A stretch of 64,000 bases of DNA from Schistosoma haematobium (taxonomy: Eukaryota; Platyhelminthes; Trematoda; Strigeidida; Schistosomatidae): contig NC_067196.1 in NCBI RefSeq assembly GCF_000699445.3, positions 37,964,616 to 38,028,615 of the forward strand, in the 5' to 3' direction. Positions 27,893 through 39,685 of this stretch are shown piece after piece. Made by a program: the position numbers and the translations under genes. The notes below the pieces were generated by a model, which saw nothing but the letters and a program-made list of their open reading frames with translations, did not search any database and was not told where the DNA came from. Position 1 is the first letter of the stretch; the number at the start of each line of letters is the position of its first letter.

Positions 27893-28144
27893 GTAATTCT
27901 ATTTTCTAAGATATCCTAACATATATTTATTATTTTGAATTGTTCGTTTGACAATAACTGCTACTGAAATATTATATTATCTCGTTTGCAATCATGAAAA
28001 CCCTTTTTTCGCTGTAGAAACATACTTAATACATTTGTGAAATTATCCTAAAATCAACTACTCACAAGCCTTAGTTACTTGCAGAAAAGATAGTTTAAGA
28101 TGACTAAAATACTATTCATCAGTTAATTAAAATAATCGATAGTG

Positions 28145-28410
28145 TCACTGAATAAGAAAAAGAGAATTCAGAGAAAAAAATTTTCCTTTCGACGAAATCA
28201 TTTACTTAAGCTGTACATTCGTATATATAGTTATATGGAAAATATGTCTAAAGGAGGATAGAAAAGATTGCATCATAAATTGATTCGAGACTAAATAACA
28301 AATGAGGTTACGTACTAATCAAGGAGTAAGGTGGAAAATAATTTATGGGTCAGATAATAGCCTAATTGACAGATATGAAGAAAAAAGACAAACATAAAGG
28401 TCATCAGTCG
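28145..28410 (-). repeat. Penelope-like element 3'-end fragment
   Basis: About 265 bp similar along its length to 41413-41665, which is continuous with a Penelope-like coding remnant. Shared landmarks are TCATTTAC, CTGTACATTCG, AATGAGGTTACG and AAATAATTTA in the same order. Strand is given in the sense of the element. Confidence 0.6.
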
Positions 28411-28745
28411 TTTCTTACAGAAACATTATTTACGAACTTACATCACTTGAATAATGCATAGGTAAGGTAGCATGGAGGTTAAAGCATTCAGCTTTCCTTC
28501 AGTAAGCTATAGAAGTGAAAAGTGCTCAAATCCTCTCAAACGTATCGGAGTAATACTACAACCGGTTTTCATACATTTTGTTCGAAATGTGAGCACACGG
28601 ATGGACATTTGACTTAAATTAAATACTAAGCTATACAGGTGCAGTTGACAGTGGACAGAAGATAGATACTTATCACCAATGTCAACGGATGGAGGTTTCA
28701 TAAGAACGTAAATCGACTTTAGTTGAAAATACTGATCATTGAACA

Positions 28746-28910
28746 TTAACCCAGTGATCTAAAGGTTTGGGCCTTGACTCAAAGACTGAGCCATAGGTTT
28801 AAACCTTGTATGTGTTGTAGATGCACACTGTTGAGGAGTTCCACGCTAGAACGAAACAACGTTTCATAGTTTCATGTTTTACGATGGTAATCTAACTTAA
28901 ATCGGTCCGT
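28746..28910 (+). mobile_element. Decayed tRNA/hammerhead SINE
   Basis: A tRNA-like head (28750-28815, B box GGTTTAAACC) is followed by a hammerhead relic with core TTGAGGA (first core C replaced by T), GAAA present, and a shortened tail. Confidence 0.6.
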
Positions 28911-29224
28911 TTAGTAAATAAAAAGAACTGATTTCAAAAATAGTTTATAATTATTCACTCTTGAATCATCTCTATTAGTTAGCTGTATCACTCATGCAGT
29001 CTCAAGGAACGCAATGTAGGTTACAATACACAATTTCCTCTGTGCAATTTGTGATAAAATGACTGACCAATTAGATTTGTTTCATTCCCGAATTTTTCTA
29101 CACGTTGTTTAGCTTAAATATTTATATTAGCTTATGTATATAGGTTATGAATGATAAACTGCTAAGGAGACTCAATTTATCTACTTTGTTATTATCATTA
29201 ATAGGAGTTGTGGAGATTGTAATA

Positions 29225-29500
29225 TTTTTAACAGGTGAATTCATGATTCGATCTAAGCTAGACCTCCATTGAAGGGTTGCGCAAGATCATATATCGATCG
29301 AAGTTAGGCATTAATACCGTTGGATGCCGTTTTACCCATCTAAAAGCTAAGCGTTCGCGTGCGGGACCGAAGGACCTGGGTTTGAGTCTTGAGTGTGAGA
29401 TGGTGAATGCGCACTGCTGAGGGGTCCCACACTATGACGAAACGACTGTCCGGTGTTTCCAGGCTTTCAATGGTGGTCTAGCTGAGGTCGACTCGCAAAT
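29225..29500 (+). mobile_element. tRNA/hammerhead SINE with a short inverted 5' piece
   Basis: The tRNA-like head (29325-29395) contains GTTCGCGTGCGGGACC and B box GGGTTTGAGTC; the hammerhead is at 29409-29456. The core reads CTGAGGG, so the conserved A9 is G, and GAAA is intact. A tail-like inverted piece (29240-29275) precedes the leader, as in other fold-back copies. Confidence 0.7.
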
Positions 29501-29829
29501 TCGACTGCTTTGTTTTTATTAAATGTCAATTCTTTCCTGAATGAATGGCCGCCATAACGTTTTTCTAATTCGTGTTTCCTCCCTGATATTTAGTTAGTTA
29601 TCCGAATTATAGTTTATGAATTCTACTGTCTCCCAAAGTCACCTTCTGATGCTTTATGTACAAAGTCATTCAATTTGGAAGTTGTGTACTTAAATTTCAA
29701 GAGTCTCTTAAACTGCTGGTATCTTCCTATCTTCCACTACGATCGGTATTATTGTTGGATTTTTGTTCATCAGTCGCTTAGTCTATTGAAACTGGATTAG
29801 GTTTCATTCACACTAGAATAATTCCAATT

Positions 29830-30190
29830 GTTTGTACTGTAGGTGAACAGCGTGGATGACCTGTATCAAATGATTGGGCGTGGATAGCCAGCTAACATAG
29901 AAGTCACACCTCACGGTTAATACATAATGTTGATTATTCTTTCGTCGCATTCGAGTCCGATGGCTGCTTTGATGACCGTACAACACAAACGACGTTGTTA
30001 CAGAAGTATATTAGTAAACGTAGGTGCAAGAAACAGAGTGCGACCACTGCTGCATAGGCCAGTCCATGACCTGCAATTAACTGGTGAGCGTTGGTTGTTT
30101 TTGAAGTTGATGAGGATCGGCGAACTGTTCGACATCCACTGACCCGACTGCCGGATGATTTGTCTGAGGCTCGGTGGAATTTCTTTGACC
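29830..30190 (-). repeat. Unclassified dispersed repeat (copy 1)
   Basis: On the minus strand this contains CAAATCATCCGGCAGTCGGG followed by GTGGATGTCGAACAG; near-identical motifs occur on the plus strand at 47130-47185 and 50953-51000. The 51.0-51.1 kb copy also shares a distal CGAGGTGTGACTTC motif with this one. Its class is unknown to me. Confidence 0.6.
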
Positions 30191-30606
30191 CTACAGTGCT
30201 TTATGATTATTGCGGGCGGTTTCAAAACTTAACGTAAACCTTTTACACGAATATTCACTTGTGCTAAAGACTATATATATGTTACTTAAAGTCAGTCGGA
30301 TAGGTAAAGTGATCCCGAATACCCTAATAAAGTTGGCCATATCCAATAATACAACTAAACTCACTTTCTGAACGCTTTTCGAATTGAGTTTCCTTTTCGT
30401 TCTTTTATTTCAAATGAATAATCAAAAAGTCCATCATTTCAATATTATATCATTATTTTATTGTTATCATCAATACACTTGTAACCGAATGCATGGAAAA
30501 CATATTTTCTATTGACTGGAATTAGTAATAACTTCAACCTGAAAGTTAGCATCTGCATTTGAAATTCGTGGTATATTAATATATTGACAGATAATTCCCA
30601 TTTTGA

Positions 30607-30884
30607 AATTAAAATTAAAACACGAAGTTCAGCGAAGGGATCTCTTTTCAACGAATTTATTATCAAGCTGTACAATCGTATATATATGAAAATTTTGTAA
30701 AATTACTAATTCCGCGAGGAAATGTGAACACAATTAATAAAAAAGGTTCTAACACTAGATTACGTAATATGAATAATAACAATAACAAGCTCTTACCATC
30801 CAGGAGCTTAAACCAGAACTATGCGTACAAAAGAAGTACGTCTTATCGTTATCGTTACCTTGGCCTTAATTATTTTGATTATCC

Positions 30885-30917
<33 letters not shown>

Positions 30918-31195
30918 TGCATTCCCCCTTTACTTATGTCTTATTTTTCACACCTCTATGACCTTTAATTATTATGACAAAAAACATTTTAATCATCTTA
31001 TTATATTCACTAAATCTATTGTTATTATTCATATTACGTAATCTAGTATTATAACCTTTTTTATTAACTGTGTTCACATTTCCTCATGAAATTAGTACTT
31101 TTACAAAATTTTCATATACATACGACTGTACGGCTTGATAATAAATTCGTTGAAAAGAGATCCCTTCGCTGAACTTCGTGTTTTAATATTAATAT
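30607..31195. mobile_element. Fold-back element with about 180-bp inverted arms and Penelope-like ends
   Basis: Left arm 30607-30788 and right arm 31014-31195 are reverse complements at roughly 90 percent by eye, separated by about 225 bp that includes an ATT repeat. The outer ends (TTCAGCGAAGG, CTGTACAATCG) resemble the 3' end of the Penelope-like element at 41.4 kb. No coding region. Confidence 0.75.
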
Positions 31196-31660
31196 ATGTT
31201 TGGAAGTGAGTAACTAGACATGTCAGGTTACCAAAAATCGAGTTTATCATTTCCAGTATAAACATGAACCGTCGACCCTATTGTATAAGTTATAAGTTTA
31301 ACTGTAAATAAAAATTTAACTGACTGCTATCGTAAATGAAAAATATCTCTATGATTATGTATCAGAAAGTGAATCATTAAAGGTTTTTTTAATTACATCG
31401 AAAATATAAAAGTACGGTATATATGTACGTTTGAGATTGAGAATTTATCAACCTATTCATATCTTGTTACGCACAATAATGCAAAATATATTACACCTTT
31501 CGGAAAATTGTATATATATAATCATTTATCATTACAATTACATATCCTTCCGCTTGATTTTTTATATATCTAATAATTTATGTATTTTAGCATTCTGAAA
31601 CAAGCTAAAGATTTATTAGTTTTTAAATAATTACTATTTCGTTATACTTCTTTTATAAAG

Positions 31661-31879
31661 GATGCTTACGGTCGAACTACCCTTTACATGTTAGCTTTAG
31701 AAGGCCAACTTGATATGGCTGATTTACTTTTACACTGTCCAGCTCCTGGTGCATCATCACGTCCAGGCTCAAGTCGATTAATTGGTGCGAATCCCGTTTT
31801 ATCAGATGATGAAGGACGTTTCCCACTTCATGTAGTTACATGGCTTGGGAATGTTAATTTTGTTCGTATATTGTTACAG
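31661..31879 (+). CDS. ANKRD50: ANKRD50-like exon: ankyrin repeats
   Basis: The acceptor is TTATAAAG|GAT and the donor is TTACAG|GTAATA; both boundaries are phase 0. It encodes DAYGRTTLYMLALEGQLDMADLLL, matching the human repeat of the form GRPTLYILALENQ. A Pro/Ser/Gly-rich insertion of about 24 residues follows (about 31738-31805), then DDEGRFPLHVVTWLGNVNFV. A phase-0 exon with intact splice sites at both ends. Confidence 0.92.
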
Positions 31880-32408
31880 GTAATAGAATAAATTATATTT
31901 GTAAATTTCGCTTAAATTGAGTTGTGAGTTGTTAAATGTTGAAAGAAATCAAACAAACATGTGAGCTACTGTTTAAAATGAATTGCGCTCTGCCGTGCGA
32001 AGTTCTTCAATGTAACTAATAATGAAAGGTGTCTCGAACGTTGGTGGAGCAGCCTAGATTTATTTATGGAAATCATTAGTTTTTCATAACTTTTATATTC
32101 AAGTATACACATGGTTTCAGAATAATCATGATTTTTCCGACTTCTTTAGGTCCTATTTTTATCTGGACAGTACGGCTAGGTCCAAAATTCAAGTTGATGG
32201 TTTTACGTAGGCTGTCTCTAAAATTTTTACCATTGAGTATTACGGTGCCGCTTCATTCAGTTGTGCTCACACACTGACCAATGAATTACTGCCAGTTCAT
32301 GTGATTAGGAAGAGAAATTATTTAGTATCCAGTTATCAAGTTGTATCAACTCTTTAAGTATGCAACTGATAAGTTGTTGTATTACATTCGTGTTAAGTTA
32401 CAAGCCTG

Positions 32409-32409
<1 letters not shown>

Positions 32410-32459
<50 letters not shown>
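32410..32459. repeat. (AT)n microsatellite
   Basis: About 25 uninterrupted AT units. Confidence 0.95.
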
Positions 32460-32460
<1 letters not shown>

Positions 32461-32729
32461 CAAGGTTGTAACAACAGTTTTATAGTCTACCTGAATTTCG
32501 AGTTATCAAATAATCCATTAGGCGTAACTGTTAGTGAAACTGGAAGTTTGACTAGGTTATTAATTTTCTCTAATTTATATGATGAGTTACGTGGTAAAAA
32601 GCACACAAACAGATGCAAGATTGATATGACTAAATTTGCTAACAAGTTCGTATATTATTTCAATATAGTCTGCTTTTATTCCTCTCATTATCTGTAATTT
32701 ATTCTGCTAATAAAAATCGACACCCCTCA

Positions 32730-33155
32730 AGCTGTGAAATTATCTCACTATTTTTGGGACCGTCTTCACAGAGAACGACGGAGCCTTCAGAGGTTTTTAA
32801 GGAGTCAGAGAGTTTCCACTCAATCAGAACCTGATGGAGCTCTCTAAAATATGAACGTGGCGTGCTATGGTTGGGTGGTAGCATAACTTGCTTCCTTGTG
32901 GATTGGCTGAATTTCAATGATGTTATAACCAACGCTTATAGCTATAAATACATATGCGTTTTTCCACATCTTCGATCCTTACTCCAGCTTTCTTCTCCCT
33001 TCTAATTTGCGACTGCGGGGTTCTATACATTCTAGTGCCGTTAGTTTTATATCGCACTCTGCGTTGCTCATGTAGAGAACGTAACAACTATCAAACAAAC
33101 CTAAAAGTCATGCTGTTACCCATTTTCTTACTTCTGATGTTATTTATTTGACAGA
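32730..33155 (+). repeat. Possible solo LTR or promoter-like block
   Basis: A distinctly G+C-richer block within A+T-rich intron. It has CCAAT-like ATTGGCTGAA at 32904, TATAAATAC at 32943-32951 and a pyrimidine-rich start region at about 32980. These are the features of an LTR promoter, but I found no flanking duplication, so the class is uncertain. Confidence 0.3.
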
Positions 33156-33630
33156 AATCATTAACATTTCACAGCCTCATCATAAAGATATTTTATTGTA
33201 AACAACTTGAACTCATAAGTACTATGTATACGTGTGACATTGTTTTATATTGATGAAATTGATCATATATAAAAGAATATTTATTTGAAAACTTTGATTG
33301 AACTATAGTTGCCCTTCATTTACTTCTTTTTTAAGCTGTAAAATAAATAATTTTTAATACCAGATTTTTCATCATTAAAGTACTATGAATATGGCAATAT
33401 AACCTTGAAAGTTTACCAGTAAAATTGATGATCACATTTCTATGATTTTACCATAGATTGATAGACTTGAATGTCACATGTTATGTAATATGCAAGTAAT
33501 CAATCCGTACTGGCCAACTAGAATATTTCCATTTTATGTGTTCAAGTGTGTTCAAATTAAATCACGAAGCATTTCTAATAAACTGTAAAACGAATTTTCT
33601 TTTTTGATCCTTTAGAGAAGTAATGGACTG

Positions 33631-33632
<2 letters not shown>

Positions 33633-33708
<76 letters not shown>
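33633..33708. repeat. (TA)n microsatellite
   Basis: About 37 uninterrupted TA units. Confidence 0.95.
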
Positions 33709-33709
<1 letters not shown>

Positions 33710-34176
33710 CTACTAACGACGCATTGAAGCTTAGCTTTTATTCAACAGGTAGATTTGCCGGAAAGCTACAATTAAATTTTTATTTGAAATGACTTAGATT
33801 TTCCTGTTGTTGATATCTTTGGCTGAAATTTGATTGGTCATGGTCGGCATATAGGTGTCCGGTTTTGGACTGCCTCGATGTAGCCATTATTCAGGCTCAT
33901 TTAACTGATGAGTCTCAAATTGAATGAAACACACATTCTGAATCTTCTAGTTCCATTCAATCCATACCATACAGTTCAAACGTTTCAGATATGCTGACTT
34001 ATCTGAGTGTCTACCATATATCAGTAATATATCTGCTTTCAGTTTTAAAATCCGTCTACTTATTCTGTTTGTTTCCTAAGAAAAACTACTTTCATTAATT
34101 TTAAAATCTCTTTACAGTATTTTACATAGTTTTATCTATCTAACAGTCTATTTAATATCACTATGCATTTTTCCAG

Positions 34177-34377
34177 GCTGGAACACCAGTAGATATTCGT
34201 GATCGAGAAGGTAGAACACCTTTACAACTTGCAGCATGGCAGGGTCACGCTGAAATATGTCATATATTACTGAATGAAGGGAATGCTAGAGTGGATGCAG
34301 TTTGTAGTCAAGGCGCAACAGCTTTATGCATCGCTGCACAAGAAGGTCATTTGAGTGTTTGTAAAGTATTACTACAT
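34177..34377 (+). CDS. ANKRD50: ANKRD50-like exon: ankyrin repeats
   Basis: The acceptor is TTTTTCCAG|GCT and the donor is CTACAT|GTAGGT, phase 0 to 0. It encodes AGTPVDIRDREGRTPLQLAAW, then QGHAEICHILLNEG, then GATALCIAAQEGHLSVCKVLLH. The frame of this exon is absent from a simple start-to-stop ORF list because it has no early Met, but the repeat register and splice sites are clear. Confidence 0.93.
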
Positions 34378-35841
34378 GTAGGTGTTTTTTGTTCTTCTGT
34401 ATTACAATAAAAATATATTTAAAGCTGATCAACAGTTATTTATTTCAGGTGCTTATTTATTAATATGAATAACAGTTTTATATTAATGTACATTTTTTAA
34501 TCACCTAACTATCTTTTAAAGATACTACAAAATTAATGTGAAACGCTTAAAAAAATAAAAATGACGATTTTTCATAAAGTTTATATTTTCAGTGTACATA
34601 ATTATTTCACTATAGATCATACGGCCTAAGAGAGTTTTTTTCATCAATATGAAGGTAGTAATTCGCTTTCAAACTGAATCGTATAGTATATATTAGTGAT
34701 TAGCTTCAGTCATAACTCTCTATTTAATCAGCACTTCGGAAGTAGTTTACCAGACATTCCATATTCATCAGTATTATTATTTTTCATAATTCATTTGGAA
34801 GCCCTCTTATGATATGATCAACTCCTTCATAAACTGTAGGGAAGCTTCCTGCTGGTTAGACACTGACACTTTTTACTTTTCAATTTCAGTCGATTCCCAG
34901 TATGGTATAACAATCATGTTATATCATCGATGGATAACTTTCTTCATTCTGATATTATTGACTATACAATTAACGACTTCTCGCTGGAGTGTAGTATGCT
35001 TAATCCGTTATTGTAAAGTGAATTCATAAGCAACTATTTTTTCACTGATTAAACACGAATGAAGAACAACGAAGTAAACATTAGGAGTCGAAACACAAAT
35101 TTATAAGAACTTTAAAGTAGATTCACCAATGTAATCCTAAGTAAAGAAGCTACTTCAAAACAACTGTATTCAGTTAGGAAGATAAATGAAGATGGTTCAG
35201 CTTCTATTTATAATATACGTCTTTACACGTTCCAGTGTAGAAACAGTCTGTGGTCATAGAAAGCGGCTAAGAAGTCAGTAACAAGGGTTCAAGTAGAAGA
35301 CCTATCAAAGTCTTAGTCAACATGAATTGAATATTTACACCAATGATTTATTACCAATATAAATGTTTCCTAATCAAAAATTCATATTCAGTTGTTTTAA
35401 TTTTACCACCCTTGTTACAAGCCTTTCAGTTTATTTCTGCTTCACTTACACATCATCGTACCATGATTAGTTGTATTATACATGTGTTATGTTTCAAGAG
35501 TTAAGTGTTTTAAATTACCGAAGTCAGAAATGATCTCTAAATAATAAATCGGCATAATGAATTGTAACTTATAACTATTTTACTTCTCTTTAACTTATTA
35601 AAAATTGCGAAAATTTATGAATATTAAAAAAGCAGTACAATTACCTCTGCTATAAAAATAAACTTTTGTAGCTGTCAATACTAATGACTGCTATATGTTT
35701 ACCTTAAATTATTTCGCTGATTTTCCTACTGACTACTCATACTGTATCAGTATTTGAACTGTCTTTTCAAGAAAATAAATTATATTCATTTTTATTCACA
35801 ATGTAATGTATACATATCTAATTTTTATTTGCTTCTGTCAG
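34378..35841 (+). other. Intron 7 of the ANKRD50-like gene
   Basis: 1464 bp, GTAGGT to TGTCAG. I see no repeat or gene in it. Confidence 0.88.
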
Positions 35842-36217
35842 GCTAATGCTAATCCATCACAAGCTGATTCACATGGACGTACACCATATCGTGTTGCACT
35901 GAAGGCAGGACATTTAGAAATATGTAAACTTTTAGAGTTATGTCAATCTAATTTCAATATGGTCAGTAGTCATTGGACAAATAATAGCCATCATGAATTT
36001 TATCAACACAAACAAATAATCAAAGACTTAAAGAACAGACGTGATTCGGATAAAGTTGCACAGCATTCAACAATTCCACAACAGAACTACTCATTACAAA
36101 GTGAACAAATTCCATCAGATAGTCTTGACAATATGGATAGTAGTGAATTTCATAGATTAAGAAATAAAATGTTAAATCAAGGTGTTTCATCCCATCAACC
36201 TATGAATTTATCGAAAT
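35842..36217 (+). CDS. ANKRD50: ANKRD50-like exon: last ankyrin repeat and start of C-terminal tail
   Basis: The acceptor is CTTCTGTCAG|GCT (phase 0) and the donor is AAAT|GTTAGT (phase 1). It completes a repeat (ANANPSQADS), then encodes HGRTPYRVALKAGHLEICKLLELC, the counterpart of human [24 protein letters not shown], which ends the ankyrin array. The rest (about 35955 on) is polar, Gln/Asn/Ser-rich tail with no fold I recognise. Confidence 0.9.
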
Positions 36218-36667
36218 GTTAGTTAATTCTTTTTGGTTAAACATATGTATTTGATCTTTAGTGTTTTGATGTAAATTCTAAAATCGATATCTTAAGGGTT
36301 TATAATTTAGATTTGAATTTGTTAGCCTTTGTTAGGATATGGAATCCATTAAGTGATTTTTTAGTGTTAAGTCAAGTTTTGGTTATCAAGCATCACTTCA
36401 TTACAGATGCCGATGTTTCCTTGTTTAGTTCTTTTACTTATTTCTTTATTTATTCATTCAATGAGTCTGCATCTTAACATAACCTGATCATAATCAAAAT
36501 CAAATAACGGCAACTGATAAGGACGAACAATTAAAAAATAATCTTAAACATTCCATAAATCGGAAAGTTTGATTATTGTTGCGAATTATTTGTTAATATA
36601 CGAGTATCTGTAGCTAGAAGTAATGAGTTGAATCTCAATATAAACATCAAAACTGGGGTTTAGATAA

Positions 36668-36712
36668 ATCCAGTTGACGAGTCACAAAGAGGACGTAACG
36701 TGGACAATCAGA
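36668..36712 (+). repeat. Isolated hammerhead-like relic
   Basis: CCAGTTGACGAGTCACAAAG at 36672-36691, followed by GAGGACGTAAC, matches the hammerhead segment of the second SINE family without any tRNA head. The core is mutated (TTGACGA, GTAA). Confidence 0.4.
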
Positions 36713-38309
36713 ATAAAACATCTGTTATGATATCAAATTTAGAGATTAATGCATTCATTGCTGACTTATGGATCCATGTCTTTGACACTATTTTAAAACA
36801 TATCATGGTCCACTGTCAGATGGATTTCAGTTATCGTACCCGATTGCTGTAATGGGTAATTTAAAAAATAAAGAGCTTCAATAGAAAATACGCCAAATTA
36901 AAAAAGATTGACTCATGAAATCTAAGACACTTTTCAATAAAAACTCGTATCATAAGCGGTTAGTATTGTCATTATCGACGTGTGTGTATACATTCTGATC
37001 TATCATCTATTTGGCCATTTTGAAACCGATTTCCTAACACTTTTCTAGTCTCATAAAGTTCTCTACTCTTGAATCTTGAACAAAACCAGAATAGGATGTG
37101 TGGAAGAAACTCCGTGTACATAAGACAAGTATATATTTAGGATAACGTGAGACTGAGGTTCTAGAAGCTTTTAATATCCATGTCTAAATTAGTAAAAAAA
37201 AATCCAGTGATTATTCAATCAGAATAATTAAAGCTTAATTAGTCGTTTTCTGAACTTTTATTGGAATTAGCTAAAAAGACACTGATTAGTTAAATTAATT
37301 TAAAAGATTTCCTGGCTTTTAAAAACTATTTTGTTAAATTACTGAGGGCTTATAACAGCACTACAAAATTCTATTATTATCGTCATAATTAAACTAACCT
37401 ATGATTATATCAAATGAATTATCTAAATGATTTTAAACTATTAAAAATTTCAATTGTATAAATTAAAACAAGATACATAAACTGTCAGTATTGTTTTCAA
37501 TTAAATTTTCATCACTCCAAAAAGTTCATTAGTCTATGATGATAATGAATTGATGTAGATAACTAATCATAATAAATACGGAATAAAATTTACACTAATG
37601 TAACAAGTATATCAACTTATCATAAACAATTACTTCATCACGAATAGTCCATCAAAATGTACTAATATGAACCACATAACAACTAACTAATAAAAATTTT
37701 ATAATAAGAAATATACAAATCAATTAGTTTTAATATAGAAATAATAAAAAAAGGATATAAAAGTTAGCCAAATATTTTAGTGTGAATATGTGATGATATC
37801 TTCAATTATTACGTGTATATATCAATATAAATATAACATTGTTTATCTAAGTAAACCTTAGTAAAAATCCTATTGGAAACAATATCCTCTGTTGACATCA
37901 AACTTTTGAATATTTATTCCCTAAAAACCAATCATAACGTTATGTTTTAATGAATATTTAAATAAACGTGGTTTGATAAGTAAATATGCTTCCATTTTAT
38001 ATTTTCATCAAAAAAATAAACAATAAATATGAATGGTGCTATCAGCTGTTAATAACTATATAACCATATAACAAACAACATGTGATTGTTTTTAAAGTAA
38101 ATTTTAAAGAAATATACATCAAACTTAGTGAATATGATCTTTTAAAAGAAAAGTGATACGTTTGCATTACAGTCCGTTTTGGTATCATTGTAATATTTAA
38201 TAGTATTCAGTTGTTTATTGATTATATACAAATCAATTGTGGTTTGTATACTGAATAAGGTGGTTCTTGAATATGTCTAAATCTTTATACAAGTTTAAAC
38301 TATAAGACA

Positions 38310-38490
38310 TGAAAAGCAAAAATGGATGGTGGCTAGCAGTGAAATCCAGGACGCACTTTTCATCCTATTTGGGATTTATCATCTGGATGTACCTGTATCA
38401 CAGAGTTGATGTCTACTCTGGGACTAAAACCCAGTACCAGTTGCTTCAAACGCCATCACGTTATCCACTTAGCTACTGAGTTCTGATTAC
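38310..38490 (-). mobile_element. tRNA-derived hammerhead SINE, second family
   Basis: On the minus strand: AGCTAAGTGGATAACGTG A box (about 38475), B box GGGTTTTAGTCCC (about 38425), hammerhead relic (core ATGATAA, 38375-38335) and CACTGCTAGCCACC tail. Same family as the pair at 20.5 kb; core mutations predict no cleavage. Confidence 0.7.
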
Positions 38491-38917
38491 TACTTGCTTG
38501 TGCGATGGGGTGAAGTTTAAAGTCATTTTGTAATATTTGTTTGAATCTTCTCATTGATGTTTATGATCAATTGCAACCGTTTGTAGTGCTACATTTTGAA
38601 GTGGTGATTCGACTGTCTTTGTTTTGGTAAAGATAAAAATCTGTAATGAGACCACTGTCAAATACATAGATACATAGATAGATAGATGATAGATATAGTA
38701 CCATAGTTGTAAAGAGAGCTTATGTTACATCATTGCACTAAATAAAAATGATAGTCCATCAGTCATGTCGTCAGGGAGGATTAAAAACAAATTGAACTCT
38801 CGATATTTCTGCATTGTTGAAATATATTTCAACTAGTTATATTACTAAGACTTATTGACATACTAGTTTAAACCATAAATCTTCTGGTTAACTGTTTGTT
38901 TATTTTTATTTAAATAG

Positions 38918-39050
38918 TTGAGATCATGAGTCAATTGAAGCTAGACCACCATGGAAAACCTTGAAGCACTGGACGGCCGTTTCGTCCTATTGCGCAACTC
39001 CTCAGCAGTGTGGGATCGCAGATGCTATAATATCCACAAAAACCCCTTCT
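38918..39050 (-). mobile_element. 5'-truncated SINE retaining a nearly complete hammerhead
   Basis: Only the hammerhead (39011-38966) and tail (to GAGATCATGAGTC at 38920) are present; the tRNA head is replaced by unrelated sequence. On the minus strand the core CTGAGGA, GAAA, a self-complementary stem III (ACGGCCGT) and a cleavage triplet GTC are intact, and stem I has at least five pairs. Stem II is imperfect (GTTG against GGAC). Confidence 0.65.
38966..39011 (-). ncRNA. Hammerhead ribozyme candidate (type I), minus strand
   Basis: Core CTGAGGA (39005-38999) and GAAA (38983-38980), a stem III of four self-complementary pairs, cleavage triplet GTC, and stem I CACTG with CAGTG. Stem II is the weak point. 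Confidence 0.5.
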
Positions 39051-39685
39051 GATATTTTTATTTACATGGAAATAACCAAAAAACAATAAAAATACAATTT
39101 GTCCGAGTAAAACGCCTCACAGTTTTACTAAAAACATTTCTTTCCACTGTGTAAAAAACTGATTATTGGTGAATAAGCATATTTAAAATATATTTATTAC
39201 GGCTAAATATATGTAGATACTCAAAAAAGGACCTAAATCAGATTCTTAAAATCTGATCGAACTGATTGAATATGAAAAAACGTCAACTTTTTATAAGTGG
39301 ATTTTATTCATATAAACCATCTAAGGTTATTGCTTTTCTTATGCTCTCTGAGTATGACTGTTTGACATACTGGTCATTTACTAGAACTTCATTTTTACTG
39401 TTGCTAAGCAAAATTAAACTTCAGGCATTATTTACTGATTGTGTTTATATCATTCTGTAAGTTAATCTTTATATTAGTAAGATAATCTTTTGCATCTTTG
39501 ATTATATAATGTTAAAACAAAACAGGAAATGAGTATGTAAACAAGTGATCTAAATTATTCCTAATAAAAAATATGACATCTTACTAATTTATAATCAACA
39601 AATTAATATATATATATATGCATCTACAAACTCACATTATTATCAACCCTCCCACGTATTTAATTTTTCTTTAAAAATATAACAG

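Larger units (their letters stand above)
27893..31660 (+). other. Intron 5 of the ANKRD50-like gene
   Basis: About 3.8 kb. It is densely packed with repeats: a Penelope-end-like segment (28.15 kb), two SINE copies (28.75 and 29.2 kb), an unclassified repeat (29.83-30.19 kb, minus) and a large fold-back (30.6-31.2 kb). Confidence 0.87.
31880..34176 (+). other. Intron 6 of the ANKRD50-like gene
   Basis: About 2.3 kb, with two long AT runs and a G+C-richer block at 32.73-33.15 kb that may be a solo LTR. Confidence 0.87.
36218..39685 (+). other. Intron 8 of the ANKRD50-like gene
   Basis: About 3.5 kb, GTTAGT to AACAG. It holds a lone hammerhead-like relic (36668), one minus-strand SINE of the second family (38.3-38.5 kb) and one truncated SINE of the first family (38.9 kb). 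Confidence 0.86.

Noticed and set aside
30724..31041. A 105-codon protein in the fold-back
   Set aside because: It spans the arm, a low-complexity ATT run and the other arm; the frame is a by-product of the inverted repeat.
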